From Kangiellaceae bacterium (GTDB taxonomy: Bacteria; Pseudomonadota; Gammaproteobacteria; Enterobacterales; Kangiellaceae): a stretch of 64,000 nucleotides of DNA. Numbering within the stretch: the first letter of the stretch is position 1; the number at the start of each line of letters is the position of its first letter. Made by a program: the position numbers and the translations under genes. Below, in pieces: positions 54,290-63,046 of the stretch. The DNA is taken from assembly GCA_013373015.1 (NCBI GenBank), contig JABXIQ010000002.1, positions 62,001-126,000 of the forward strand, in the 5' to 3' direction. The notes beneath the pieces were generated by a model that did not search any database, was not told where the DNA came from, and saw nothing but the letters and a program-made list of their open reading frames with translations.

Positions 54290-57200
54290 GTGTTAACTAC
54301 TAGACTGCAGAAGTGTTTCTTCGCGCTATTTTTATTACTTATTTCAAATGCTTTATTCGCTGTTTCGGTTACAGTATCGGTTGATTGGCCAAGATACTCT
54401 ACTGAAAATAAAGTAGAAATATACGATCAAAACAATGTTTTGGTTGCTACCATTTGTGATGACACCCTTGGTTCTGTAGAAGGACTGGGCCGTTGCTATT
54501 CTGGTAGTGTTAATACAGCCTACAGTAATACTTTCAATTTTAACTTTCCCGAAGGCAATGATTATCGTTTTGTCATTTATGATTGGAATGATGATGGCTG
54601 GGATGGCGGTGACAACATAACTTTTACGGTTGATGGATACCAGGTCTATAACGGTAATGGTAATGGAGCTGACTTCTCTGGCGTAACTTATTACTTTGAT
54701 TCGGCTGATACCCCTATCTCAGCCCCTACAGGCTCAAACTTAACTACGGTGATTGACTTTGCTGGGACTATTGATCATGTGGTTACTGGCGGTACTTTCA
54801 GAGCAAATGATAATACTACCAATGCTTGTTCAGTAAATTCGAGTTCTTCTGCTGCATTAAGCGGTATTCCAGTTGGCGCAACTATCGAAGGAGCTTATTT
54901 ATATTGGGCGGGTTCAGGGCGGTATAACGATAACTCTGTAACCTTAGATGGAAGCCCTGTAACTGCCGATAATAGTTTTCAAGATTCTTCTGGAGAGCGT
55001 TACTTTTTCGGTGGTATTACTGATGTAACGGCAATTGTGACTGCTAAGGGAAATGGCACCTATACTTTGTCAGGATTAAATGTGGCGAGCAACGATCACG
55101 GAGTGCCAGCTGATGGAGTTGAGGATTATTGCGATACGCAAACCGTATTAGGGGCTTGGAGCCTAATCGTTGTTTATGAAGATACCAGCTTAGAAGCAAC
55201 CAATATTCGTATATTTAATGGATTTGCAGGCGATAATGATGCTTCAAACTCCTATACTCTAACGGGCTTTAGAGCTAACGCCTCTTCGGGTGCAAAAGCT
55301 ACGTTTCTGGCTTGGGAAGGTGATGAGACAATTTCAGGTGTTAGTGCCAGCGGCTTTACCGAATCATTGTATTTTAACGGTTCACAACTGTCAGATGCAC
55401 TAAACCCTGCAACTAATATTTATAACTCAACGATTAATAGCTTGAGTTCAAGCACCACCTATGGCCTAGATTTAGACACTTTCGATGCTTCCAGTTTTGT
55501 GAACCAGGGGGATACCTCGGCAACGGTACAAGTCGATGCGGGGCAAGATTATATTATTCTTTCAGCCGTTGTTATTCAGGTTGGAACTAACTTGTTAGAA
55601 GGGCGAGTCTTTGAGGATGTTAATTACGGTGGTGGTGTTGGGCGTAATTATGTTAACGCTTCGGGCGCGCCAATATCAGGTGCAACAGTAGAAATTTACA
55701 ATAACGCTGGTACTTTAGTTGACACTACAATTACCAATAGCAATGGACGTTATCAGTTTCCGGGGATTAATAACGGTAACTATCAAATCAGGGTTGCCAA
55801 TACTAGCGTTCGCTCTAGTCGAACAGGAGGGGCAGCTTGCAGTAGTTGTGTACCTATCCAAACATTTAGAGTGGAACAGGCAGGAACATCCTTAGTTGAT
55901 ATTACCAATGAAATTGGTGGTGCTGTTCCTAGTGACGTCGATGCTGCGGTTAATGGCGGGGCCGATACCTTATCAAGTTTGAGTTTAGCTACAGGTGTCA
56001 GCATTCAATCGATTAGCCCTGTCAGTGTTACCAATAACGCTAAGTCGGGAATTGATTTTGGTTTTAACTTTGACACTATCGTTAACACTAACTCCTCTGG
56101 TCAAGGATCGTTAGCGCAATTTATTGTTAATAGTAATGCGCTGGGTAATACAGGGTTAGATCAAGACGCTAACAGTATTTTTGATCCAGCCGCGGGTGAT
56201 GAAACGTCGATCTTTATGATTCCAAGCGCGGCCTTAACTTCTGGTGTTGCCAATATTTCTTTATCAGCTCAGATGGATGCCATTACAGATACGGATACCC
56301 ATGTTGATGGCCGTACTCAAACGGCCAATATTGGTGATACCAATACAGGTACGGTTGCTGGTAGTGTGCAAGCAGGTATTACTGCTACAACCATTAATCC
56401 TTTTGAACAGCCAGAGATACAAATTGATGGTAATGCCACTGGTGAGATTTTTAGGGCTCAAGCCAATGGCACCACTATTCGTAATTTGGCTTTGTTCGAT
56501 GCTTCGATAGGTGTTTTATCATCTTCAGGCTCTTCTGCTAATCCAGTGGTGGTCAATGATAATCTTATTGGCGTGGATGCAGATGGCGTGTTACAAGATC
56601 GATTGGCTCGTGGCGTTAGAACGACTTCCGGTTATTTTGATGCACTCAATAATTATTTTGCTTATGCCAATATCACTGCGGCAACAGTATCAGGTGGTTC
56701 AGAAACCTTAATTCAAGGCAATCATTTTGACTTTAACGGTAATAATAGTTGTGCCGACTCCATTACTTTAGCTAGTGGCAGTGGGATTACTGTTCAGCAG
56801 AATTATATTGATAGAACAGCTGCTATTGGTGTCGAGGGTTGGGGGTTTGCTGGCGGTGCTTTAATTACCGATAATACTATTACCCGCTCGGGTCAAAATG
56901 GTGGAGATTGCTCTGGCGCTGTTGAGGAAGCAGGAATACGCTTATATGGCAATGGTTCAACGATTAGCTCGAATATAGTTCATACCAATGCGGGTGATGG
57001 TATCGTTATTGCGGGCGGCAGCACATCGGGTAATTTAATCAGTCAAAATTCAACCTATGCTAATGGTGGTTTAGGGATTGATTTAGATGCTGGAACCAGT
57101 GGTAACCTAGTTGGTGATGGTATCACGATTAATGATTTGAATGATCCTGATAGTGGCGCTAATGGTTTGTTGAACTTCCCTGTATTTGAAGAAGCGATTA

Positions 57201-58363
57201 TTGATGGTTCTGACTTGGTGCTAACTGGCTGGGCGCGTCCTGGATCAACATTAGAGCTGTTTATTTCTGATATTGGTGAAGGTAGCGCTTCTGTGGGTGA
57301 CAATAGCTTTGGCTTAACTCAAGATTATGGTGAAGGCCAAACCTATTTAACGACCTTCGTTGAAGGTTCTGGTCAAGATACGGACTCTTCAACTTTGGCC
57401 TATTCTGATGTGGATGGCAATATTGATAATACCAATCGTTTTCAATTTAGAATTGCTGCCCCTGCTGGCGTTATTGTTGGAACCAATTTAACTGCAACTG
57501 CCACTGTTTCAAATAGCACTTCCGAGTTCGGTATTTTTAAGATTAGCCGTGGAGTTGATTTTGGTGATGCTCCAGATGCTAGTTACGCAACCTTATTCGC
57601 TAGCGATGGTGCAAGACACGGCATTAGCTCAGGAATATATTTAGGTGCGGTTGCACCTGATGCTGAAACTGATGGTCAGCCTAATGCTACCGCTAGTGGT
57701 GATGATGGAGATGCTAACGGTGATGATGAAGATGGTGTGACCTTACCTTCAACTTTAGTGATCGGTGATACTAACAGTATTACTGTGGTGGCTTCTGTGT
57801 CAGGCTTTTTGAATGCGTGGGTTGATTTCAACGCGGACGGAGACTTTTTAGATGCTGGTGAGCAGGTGTTTAGTGATCAAGCGTTGACCGCTGGTGCAAA
57901 TAACTTAAATGTAGTTTTGGCTCAAGGTTTAACGGCAGGTAATAGTTTTGCTCGTTTCCGCTTTACAAAACAAAGTGGAGTGGCTACTACTCCAAGCGGC
58001 TTTGCTGTTAATGGTGAGGTTGAAGACTATTTGGTAGTGTTCGGCGGTTTGGCCGATATTGAAGTCAGTAAAGATGATGGTCTTACTAACTACCAACCAG
58101 GCGCTACAGGATCCTATACCATTACAGTTACCAATAATGGCCCAACAGATGTATCTGGCGTTCAAATTGCAGATACACTGCCTAACGGAGTGACTTTATC
58201 TGGAAGTTGGTCATGTAGCGCGAGTGCAGGTTCGACTTGTAGTGCGGCAGCGGGTGGTTCTGCTGGAGATAGTGTAATTAATTTAACTGCGGATATTATT
58301 GATGATGGGGTTATTACCATCACGGTTCCTGTTCAATATGCCGTGAGCCCAGGCGCATACTAG
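54290..58363 (+). CDS. Large secreted multidomain protein (DUF3344-like, SdrD B-like, beta-helix, GEVED, DUF11)
   Basis: The 1357-residue product starts at GTG 54290 after AGAGGATATCT. It has a signal peptide (about residues 1-24, ending NALFA). Domains as I read them: a beta-sandwich with WNDDGWDGGDN (25-140), a DUF3344-like region with GAYLYWAGSG (150-430), an SdrD B/Cna-B-like repeat (440-515, ending SNGRYQFPGINNGNYQIRV), a right-handed beta-helix region (about 690-960, with GNLISQNSTYANGGLGIDL), a GEVED domain (about 1110-1240, NGEVEDYLV) and one DUF11 repeat (1247-1357). It ends without LPXTG, PEP-CTERM or an autotransporter barrel. It is probably a surface or matrix adhesin. Confidence 0.8.
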   Translation: MLTTRLQKCFFALFLLLISNALFAVSVTVSVDWPRYSTENKVEIYDQNNVLVATICDDTLGSVEGLGRCYSGSVNTAYSNTFNFNFPEGNDYRFVIYDWNDDGWDGGDNITFTVDGYQVYNGNGNGADFSGVTYYFDSADTPISAPTGSNLTTVIDFAGTIDHVVTGGTFRANDNTTNACSVNSSSSAALSGIPVGATIEGAYLYWAGSGRYNDNSVTLDGSPVTADNSFQDSSGERYFFGGITDVTAIVTAKGNGTYTLSGLNVASNDHGVPADGVEDYCDTQTVLGAWSLIVVYEDTSLEATNIRIFNGFAGDNDASNSYTLTGFRANASSGAKATFLAWEGDETISGVSASGFTESLYFNGSQLSDALNPATNIYNSTINSLSSSTTYGLDLDTFDASSFVNQGDTSATVQVDAGQDYIILSAVVIQVGTNLLEGRVFEDVNYGGGVGRNYVNASGAPISGATVEIYNNAGTLVDTTITNSNGRYQFPGINNGNYQIRVANTSVRSSRTGGAACSSCVPIQTFRVEQAGTSLVDITNEIGGAVPSDVDAAVNGGADTLSSLSLATGVSIQSISPVSVTNNAKSGIDFGFNFDTIVNTNSSGQGSLAQFIVNSNALGNTGLDQDANSIFDPAAGDETSIFMIPSAALTSGVANISLSAQMDAITDTDTHVDGRTQTANIGDTNTGTVAGSVQAGITATTINPFEQPEIQIDGNATGEIFRAQANGTTIRNLALFDASIGVLSSSGSSANPVVVNDNLIGVDADGVLQDRLARGVRTTSGYFDALNNYFAYANITAATVSGGSETLIQGNHFDFNGNNSCADSITLASGSGITVQQNYIDRTAAIGVEGWGFAGGALITDNTITRSGQNGGDCSGAVEEAGIRLYGNGSTISSNIVHTNAGDGIVIAGGSTSGNLISQNSTYANGGLGIDLDAGTSGNLVGDGITINDLNDPDSGANGLLNFPVFEEAIIDGSDLVLTGWARPGSTLELFISDIGEGSASVGDNSFGLTQDYGEGQTYLTTFVEGSGQDTDSSTLAYSDVDGNIDNTNRFQFRIAAPAGVIVGTNLTATATVSNSTSEFGIFKISRGVDFGDAPDASYATLFASDGARHGISSGIYLGAVAPDAETDGQPNATASGDDGDANGDDEDGVTLPSTLVIGDTNSITVVASVSGFLNAWVDFNADGDFLDAGEQVFSDQALTAGANNLNVVLAQGLTAGNSFARFRFTKQSGVATTPSGFAVNGEVEDYLVVFGGLADIEVSKDDGLTNYQPGATGSYTITVTNNGPTDVSGVQIADTLPNGVTLSGSWSCSASAGSTCSAAAGGSAGDSVINLTADIIDDGVITITVPVQYAVSPGAY

Positions 58364-58370
58364 AGGTATT

Positions 58371-58715
58371 ATGATGACTAAAATAAGTATTTTAGGATTA
58401 TTGATGCTGGCAAGTTTTTCTTTGTCAGCCGAGCAATTACTAAAAGTGGATAGCGATGAAGCCAAAAATCCCAGTTTTTACAATAAGTTGCTTGTTGAGT
58501 GGAAATCTACATACGCCAATCAATTTAAGGTAATTAAGTCAAAACAGAGCAAAATTTTGATTCAAGTCAGTCCGCGTATGACTCAAGAGCAGCAACAACT
58601 GTTTATAGACAGTGAAGCTAAAAAGGTGTCTTATATGGAGTTTATCGAACGTGAAGACGTGAAACAAAGTAGGCATAATGGTAGCAAAAGACGCTCTAAC
58701 AACCAGCAACAGTAA
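58371..58715 (+). CDS. Small secreted hypothetical protein, partner of the large protein
   Basis: The 114-residue product has a signal peptide (about residues 1-20, ending FSLSA) and a mature part of about 94 residues with a very basic, asparagine/glutamine-rich tail (RHNGSKRRSNNQQQ). I recognise no domain. AGAGG overlaps the TAG stop of the large gene, so the two are translationally coupled. The start may be the first or second ATG. It could be a processing or attachment partner of the large protein; there is no direct evidence for this. Confidence 0.65.
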   Translation: MMTKISILGLLMLASFSLSAEQLLKVDSDEAKNPSFYNKLLVEWKSTYANQFKVIKSKQSKILIQVSPRMTQEQQQLFIDSEAKKVSYMEFIEREDVKQSRHNGSKRRSNNQQQ

Positions 58716-59328
58716 TTGTAAGCATCAGATTTCCAAAGCCTTAGAGCTTTTTGCTCAGCCATCCCATGAGCTGTCTCAAATCGTTCGGTATTACCCCCGA
58801 TGTGTGATTAACCCTAATTTGAGACAGCCTTTCGAATACCTCGTACGCTCTATCATTTCTCAACAATTATCCTCAAAAGCTGCCTCAACTATAGTGGGGC
58901 GAGTCGAAGTAAAATTAGGTCGTAAAAAGTTTAGCCCAAAAAATATTCTCGCGCTTAGCTTTGATGAGTTGCGTGCCTGCGGTTTATCAACGGCTAAAGT
59001 TAATTATGCTCATGGTATCGCTCAGGCAACACTTGATAAAACCATTATCTTTGAGGATTTGTATCAGACCAATACCGAACAGGCGATTGAGCAGTTAGTT
59101 GCGTTAAAAGGTGTTGGTGAGTGGACTGCGCAGATGTTTTGTATCTTTGCGTTAGGTCATTTAGATGTTATGGCTACTGCTGATGTAGGCTTACAGCGAG
59201 GTTTGCAGATTTTGCATCAGCTAGATGAAAAGCCTAACAAGCAGCAGATGCTAGAGTTGACTGATAGTTGGCGACCTTATCGCAGTGTGGGCAGTTGGTA
59301 TTTATGGCGGCTTGCTGACGATAACTAA
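58678..59328 (+). CDS. DNA-3-methyladenine glycosylase II (HhH-GPD family, AlkA-like)
   Basis: The enzyme removes alkylated bases from DNA. The 216-residue protein lacks the N-terminal domain of E. coli AlkA and resembles the shorter yeast Mag1 type. Visible are FEYLVRSIISQQLSSKAAS (about residues 48-66), the helix-hairpin-helix LKGVGEWTAQMF (about 144-155) and the catalytic aspartate in TADVGLQRG (about 168-176). The start overlaps the small upstream gene by 38 bp; I see no better later start, since the first helix would be cut. Confidence 0.88.
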   Translation: MVAKDALTTSNSNCKHQISKALELFAQPSHELSQIVRYYPRCVINPNLRQPFEYLVRSIISQQLSSKAASTIVGRVEVKLGRKKFSPKNILALSFDELRACGLSTAKVNYAHGIAQATLDKTIIFEDLYQTNTEQAIEQLVALKGVGEWTAQMFCIFALGHLDVMATADVGLQRGLQILHQLDEKPNKQQMLELTDSWRPYRSVGSWYLWRLADDN

Positions 59329-59377
59329 TTACGGTAATTTAACGCTATTAAACAAACTTACCTAATAAATTATATCT

Positions 59378-60607
59378 ATGCTTAATATTTTATGGCTGTT
59401 GTTCTTTGTGATCGCTTTTGTGCTGACATGCTATCAATGGCTGATTGGTGGCAATCATCAAGCCTTTCCTGAACTCGTCAAATCAATCTTTGATATGGCT
59501 AAATTAAGCGTAGAAATTTCCATTGGATTGATTGGTGTTTTAGCTTTTTGGTTGGGTTTACTCAAAATTGCTGAAAAAAGTGGTTTGGTCAATGTGTTGG
59601 CAAAAGCATTAGCGCCACTGTTTTCAAAATTGATGCCTGAGGTGCCGCAGGGACATCCTGCACTTGGCAGTATTTCCATGAATATGGCGGCGAATATGCT
59701 CGGTTTAGACAATGCGGCTACGCCAATGGGTATTCGCGCCATGGAGCAATTGCAAGAGCTCAACCCTATCAAGGATACTGCATCTAATGCGCAAATCTTG
59801 TTTTTGGTATTGAACACCTCTGCAGTCACCATTATTCCGATCACCATTTTGCTTTACCGCACGCAAATGGGCGCCGCCGATCCAGCCGCAGTGTTCTTAC
59901 CGTTACTTTTGGCCACCAGCGCATCAACTTTTTTTGGTTTGTTAGCGGTTTCAATCATTCAAAAGATTAATTTGTTCAATCGCGTGATCGCTGCCTACGC
60001 ACTAGGTTTTGCTGGCATCATTGGAACTTTGGTTTGGGCATTAATGCGCCTACCGAGCGAGCAAATGACCCAAGTAAGTTCCGCCGTGGGTAACTTTTTA
60101 TTGGTTTTGGCAATAGTGGTTATTCTGCTTTATGGTTGGCGAAAAGGTGTGGCTGTCTATGAAGACTTTGTAGAAGGAGCCAAAGAAGGCTTTAAAGTTG
60201 CGATAACCATTATTCCTTACTTAGTTGCCATGTTAACCGCGATTGGCGCTCTACGCGTTTCTGGTGCGCTTGAATTCCTTTCAAAATTCCTCAGCAAAAT
60301 AGTTTCTGCTTTTGGTGGGGATGTGGCATTTGTTGATGCGCTGCCAACTGCGTTAATGCGCCCGTTCAGCGGAAGCGGTTCTCGCGCTATGATGCTTGAA
60401 ACGATGGAAACTCACGGCGTTGATTCTTTTGCTGGAACTTTAGCTTCAATTATCCAAGGCAGCACCGAGACCACCTTTTATGTTTTGACTGTATATTTTG
60501 GTGCGGTTGGAATCAATAAAGTTCGTCATGCCTTGGCTTGTGGCTTGATAGCTGATGTCGCAGGTATTGTTGCCGCTATCATTTTGAGTTATTGGTTTTT
60601 TGTATAG
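59378..60607 (+). CDS. Fused SpmA/SpmB-type nucleoside-recognition membrane protein
   Basis: The 409-residue protein has about ten membrane segments and combines both halves of the Bacillus spore maturation pair: an SpmA-like half (GSISMNMAANMLGLDNAATPMGI, of which MNMAANMLGLDNAATPMG is the hallmark, about residues 108-125) and an SpmB-like half (GAKEGFKVAITIIPYLVAML and the RPFSGSGSRAMMLE motif, about 325-340). Both contain Gate/nucleoside-recognition domains. The organism is presumably non-sporulating, so the role is likely small-molecule transport, substrate unknown. Confidence 0.88.
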   Translation: MLNILWLLFFVIAFVLTCYQWLIGGNHQAFPELVKSIFDMAKLSVEISIGLIGVLAFWLGLLKIAEKSGLVNVLAKALAPLFSKLMPEVPQGHPALGSISMNMAANMLGLDNAATPMGIRAMEQLQELNPIKDTASNAQILFLVLNTSAVTIIPITILLYRTQMGAADPAAVFLPLLLATSASTFFGLLAVSIIQKINLFNRVIAAYALGFAGIIGTLVWALMRLPSEQMTQVSSAVGNFLLVLAIVVILLYGWRKGVAVYEDFVEGAKEGFKVAITIIPYLVAMLTAIGALRVSGALEFLSKFLSKIVSAFGGDVAFVDALPTALMRPFSGSGSRAMMLETMETHGVDSFAGTLASIIQGSTETTFYVLTVYFGAVGINKVRHALACGLIADVAGIVAAIILSYWFFV

Positions 60608-61154
60608 CCCCATTAATTATTAATAATAACTATCAATAATGTTAAGAGTGTAAAAAAAGCCGACACTAACAAGCTGCTTCCCATAGTTTCGTGCTTTCAT
60701 ATTGTCAAGAAATTTACATGTTTTTTGCAGCCAAATATTACAGTTGTAAGGTGAGAAATCCACAAGCAGCTAAGAAGTCCCATTTTATGCGGCTTTGCGC
60801 GAGTTCAAAAAGTAATCAACAGTATAAAACACTATTGGTATAGCGCTAAGTATATGATTTTAAACGAAAAATAACTTTTCTGTATAAAAAATAAACAATT
60901 CGAAACTAAGGCCTATGTTTTCGGGGCTTAGCTCAGTTTCGGTCAACTTTTCCCCAAAGTTATCCACAGAAACTGTGAAAAAATGTGACATAAATGTTTC
61001 ACCAGCTTTGCACCAAAATGACACTAGATAGTGATATAGGCTTGGTGTGTTGTTTACATGACACTTTAGGGAGTCAGATCTTCTAGGTTTATCTAATTGT
61101 TTTCTGAGTATTTGTCGTCAGTCGTACAAAAACACCAATAAGATTGTAAAGAAT
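60608..61154. other. Intergenic region with DnaA box (547 bp)
   Basis: No coding frame was found. It contains the motif TGTAAAAAAAGCCGACAC near 60650, also present upstream of pilA with one base changed, an interrupted dyad CGAAACT...AGTTTCG (60901-60940), a perfect DnaA box TTATCCACA (60960-60968) followed by CACAG-AAA-CTGTG, and a small dyad CACTA-GA-TAGTG near 61022. No terminator is clear for either convergent gene. Confidence 0.5.
60960..60968 (+). promoter_or_regulatory. Consensus DnaA box
   Basis: TTATCCACA is the perfect DnaA box. It is preceded by TTTTCCCCAAAG, a context that resembles origin-type sequence, but only this single perfect box was seen in the region, so it is more likely a titration or regulatory site than an origin. 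Confidence 0.45.
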
Positions 61155-61751
61155 TTAGGCTTCTTTAGTTGCACTGGCCACCGTATAGGCAGGACCTTGT
61201 TTATGTTTTTTATAGTTACCAAAGACCTCTTTGAAGGCTTTTTTCATAAAGTCTCGCAAGCCTGTGATCGTCACAACATAGAAGGTGCCGCCAGGAGCTA
61301 AGCGCTTATAGGCGTCATGTAGGAAAATATAGAGTAGCTCATTACCCACTTTAGCTGGAATATTGGAGACTATAACATTGAAATGGCGTTCATCAATGGC
61401 GCTAAAACCATTGGAAAGACGAGCCTCTGCGTTGGCAACCTTATTCAAACGGCAGTTATGGTTTGCATAATCAACGGCTACAAAGTCTTTATCAGCCATA
61501 ATCACATGTCCTTTGGGTGCTTGTTTAGCCATAGTTAATCCTAAAACACCATAACCACAACCCAGATCTAAGCATTTATCATCCGCTTGAACATCAACAT
61601 ATTTCAGTAACATGATAGAGCCATCATCAATCGCTTTGGGTGAAAATAATCCCCAAGTGGTTTTGAACTGCATGGGAAAACCACACAATGAATGCTCGAT
61701 TGTTAAATCTTGTTTAAGCTGTTGGATTTCGTCTTTGCTGTAATGAGCCAT
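61155..61751 (-). CDS. Class I SAM-dependent methyltransferase (MTS/'small' domain), RsmC/YbxB-like
   Basis: The 198-residue protein is a single methyltransferase domain without the N-terminal duplicate found in E. coli RsmC. KTTWGLFSPKAIDDGSIML leads into SAM-binding motif I CLDLGCGYGVLGLTMAK (about residues 59-75). Motif IV, NPPF/Y in related base N-methyltransferases, reads SNIPAKVGNE. Layout is closest to Bacillus YbxB-type proteins. The substrate is unknown, presumably a guanine or other nucleotide in rRNA. It is divergent from rlmM. Confidence 0.8.
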   Translation of the reverse strand: MAHYSKDEIQQLKQDLTIEHSLCGFPMQFKTTWGLFSPKAIDDGSIMLLKYVDVQADDKCLDLGCGYGVLGLTMAKQAPKGHVIMADKDFVAVDYANHNCRLNKVANAEARLSNGFSAIDERHFNVIVSNIPAKVGNELLYIFLHDAYKRLAPGGTFYVVTITGLRDFMKKAFKEVFGNYKKHKQGPAYTVASATKEA

Positions 61752-61838
61752 AGTAATGAGCCGTAGCGGTGAGAGTGATTAGATGACAGGATTTTAACAT
61801 CGACCACAGCTTTTCACTAACTTAATTGCTCTAAGCAA

Positions 61839-61868
61839 TGACTTCTGGTCATAAGTCTATGCTAGAAT
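61839..61868 (+). promoter_or_regulatory. Probable rlmM promoter with extended -10
   Basis: TGCTAGAAT (61860-61868) is an extended -10; TGACTT (61839-61844) lies 18 bp upstream as a partial -35. Transcription would start near 61875, leaving a leader of about 75 nt that contains the hairpins at 61884-61920. Confidence 0.45.
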
Positions 61869-61883
61869 AGCGCTCTCTAATAT

Positions 61884-61920
61884 TTCCGTGATCATTCGAT
61901 ATGACGGAATAGTTCCGTCA
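61884..61920 (+). promoter_or_regulatory. Two mutually exclusive hairpins in the rlmM leader
   Basis: TTCCGT (61884-61889), TGACGGAA (61902-61909) and TTCCGTCA (61913-61920): the middle segment can pair with either neighbour. The right-hand stem has 8 perfect base pairs with a 3-nt loop. Confidence 0.4.
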
Positions 61921-61948
61921 ATAGATAACGCTTGCGAGTGATATATCA

Positions 61949-63034
61949 ATGAATCAAATGCCATTTGTTTTTTATTGCCGACCTGGTTTTGAATCAGATT
62001 GTGCGGCTGAAATTCAGGATTTTGCCAACTCTTATGATCTAGCAGGCTATCCGAATGCCAAGCCCAATAGCGGTTGCGTACGATTTTATTGCTTTGATCA
62101 AGATAGCTCACAGCAGTTGTTTGAGGCATTGGATATCAATGAGTTAATCTTTGTTCGACAATGGTTTTGGGCGCAACAAGAGCTGGATGATTTACCATTG
62201 CAAGATCGTATTACACCAATTTTAGGCGCAGTTGCGATCACAACCACTGATAATATTCAGGCTCAAAAAGTGTTGGTTGAACACTTAGACGATGATGCGG
62301 GACGTGAGTTATCGAAATTTTGCAAAAAGTTCACCACGCCATTAACCATTGCTTTGGAAAAACATGAGCTGTTGGATTCAGAAGGCGACTATCAATTACA
62401 CTTGTTGTTTTTAACCAATAACCATTGCTTAATTGGAATTTCACCAATCGGAAAAGCCTCCGAATTAAAAGGTGGCATTGTGAGATTAAAATTCCCCAAA
62501 GATGCTCCAAGCCGCTCAACGTTAAAGTTGGAAGAGGCTTTTTTGAGTCTGATGTCGGGTAAAAAGCGCAAACAAGTGTTAAGACTTGGCAACACAGCGG
62601 TTGATCTTGGCGCTGCGCCAGGTGGTTGGACATATCAATTGGTTAAACATGGCTTACAAGTAACTGCGATTGATAATGGCCCTATGGATAAAAAGTTGAT
62701 GGCAACGGAGCATGTAATCCATTTGCGTGAAAATGCTTTAGCTTGGCTGCCAGAAAAGCCAGTGCATATGTTGGTTTGTGATATGGTGGAAAAACCATCA
62801 TTGGTTGCAAAATTAATGGCTAAATGGTTAGTGCAGGGTAAAACAGAGCATGCCATCTTCAATCTTAAACTACCGATGAAAAAGCGCTATCAAGAGGTGG
62901 CAGATTGCTTAGATATGATCTGCGATGCATTGGAAGAGCACGAGATAGAGTATGATTGGCATGCCAAGCATTTGTACCATGATCGAGAAGAGATCACGGC
63001 TTATTTTCGACGCAAAATGCCTAAACTAAATTAA
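61949..63034 (+). CDS. rlmM: 23S rRNA (cytidine2498-2'-O)-methyltransferase RlmM
   Basis: RlmM methylates the ribose of C2498 in 23S rRNA. The 361 residues (E. coli 366) contain an N-terminal THUMP-like domain and a Rossmann-fold methyltransferase with VDLGAAPGGWTYQLVKHG (about residues 216-233) and the catalytic K-D-K pattern (LVCDMVEKP, FNLKLPMKKRYQE). The start MNQMPFVFYCRPGFE is the family's own. No strong Shine-Dalgarno is seen. queF follows after 12 bp. Confidence 0.95.
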   Translation: MNQMPFVFYCRPGFESDCAAEIQDFANSYDLAGYPNAKPNSGCVRFYCFDQDSSQQLFEALDINELIFVRQWFWAQQELDDLPLQDRITPILGAVAITTTDNIQAQKVLVEHLDDDAGRELSKFCKKFTTPLTIALEKHELLDSEGDYQLHLLFLTNNHCLIGISPIGKASELKGGIVRLKFPKDAPSRSTLKLEEAFLSLMSGKKRKQVLRLGNTAVDLGAAPGGWTYQLVKHGLQVTAIDNGPMDKKLMATEHVIHLRENALAWLPEKPVHMLVCDMVEKPSLVAKLMAKWLVQGKTEHAIFNLKLPMKKRYQEVADCLDMICDALEEHEIEYDWHAKHLYHDREEITAYFRRKMPKLN

Positions 63035-63046
63035 TTAGTAAAAGTT

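Noticed and set aside
60924-60957. tRNA-like 5' end (GGGGCTTAGCTCAG) in the intergenic region
   Set aside because: There is no T-loop (GGTTCGAATCC-type), no anticodon stem and no matching acceptor strand; the likeness ends after 14 bases.
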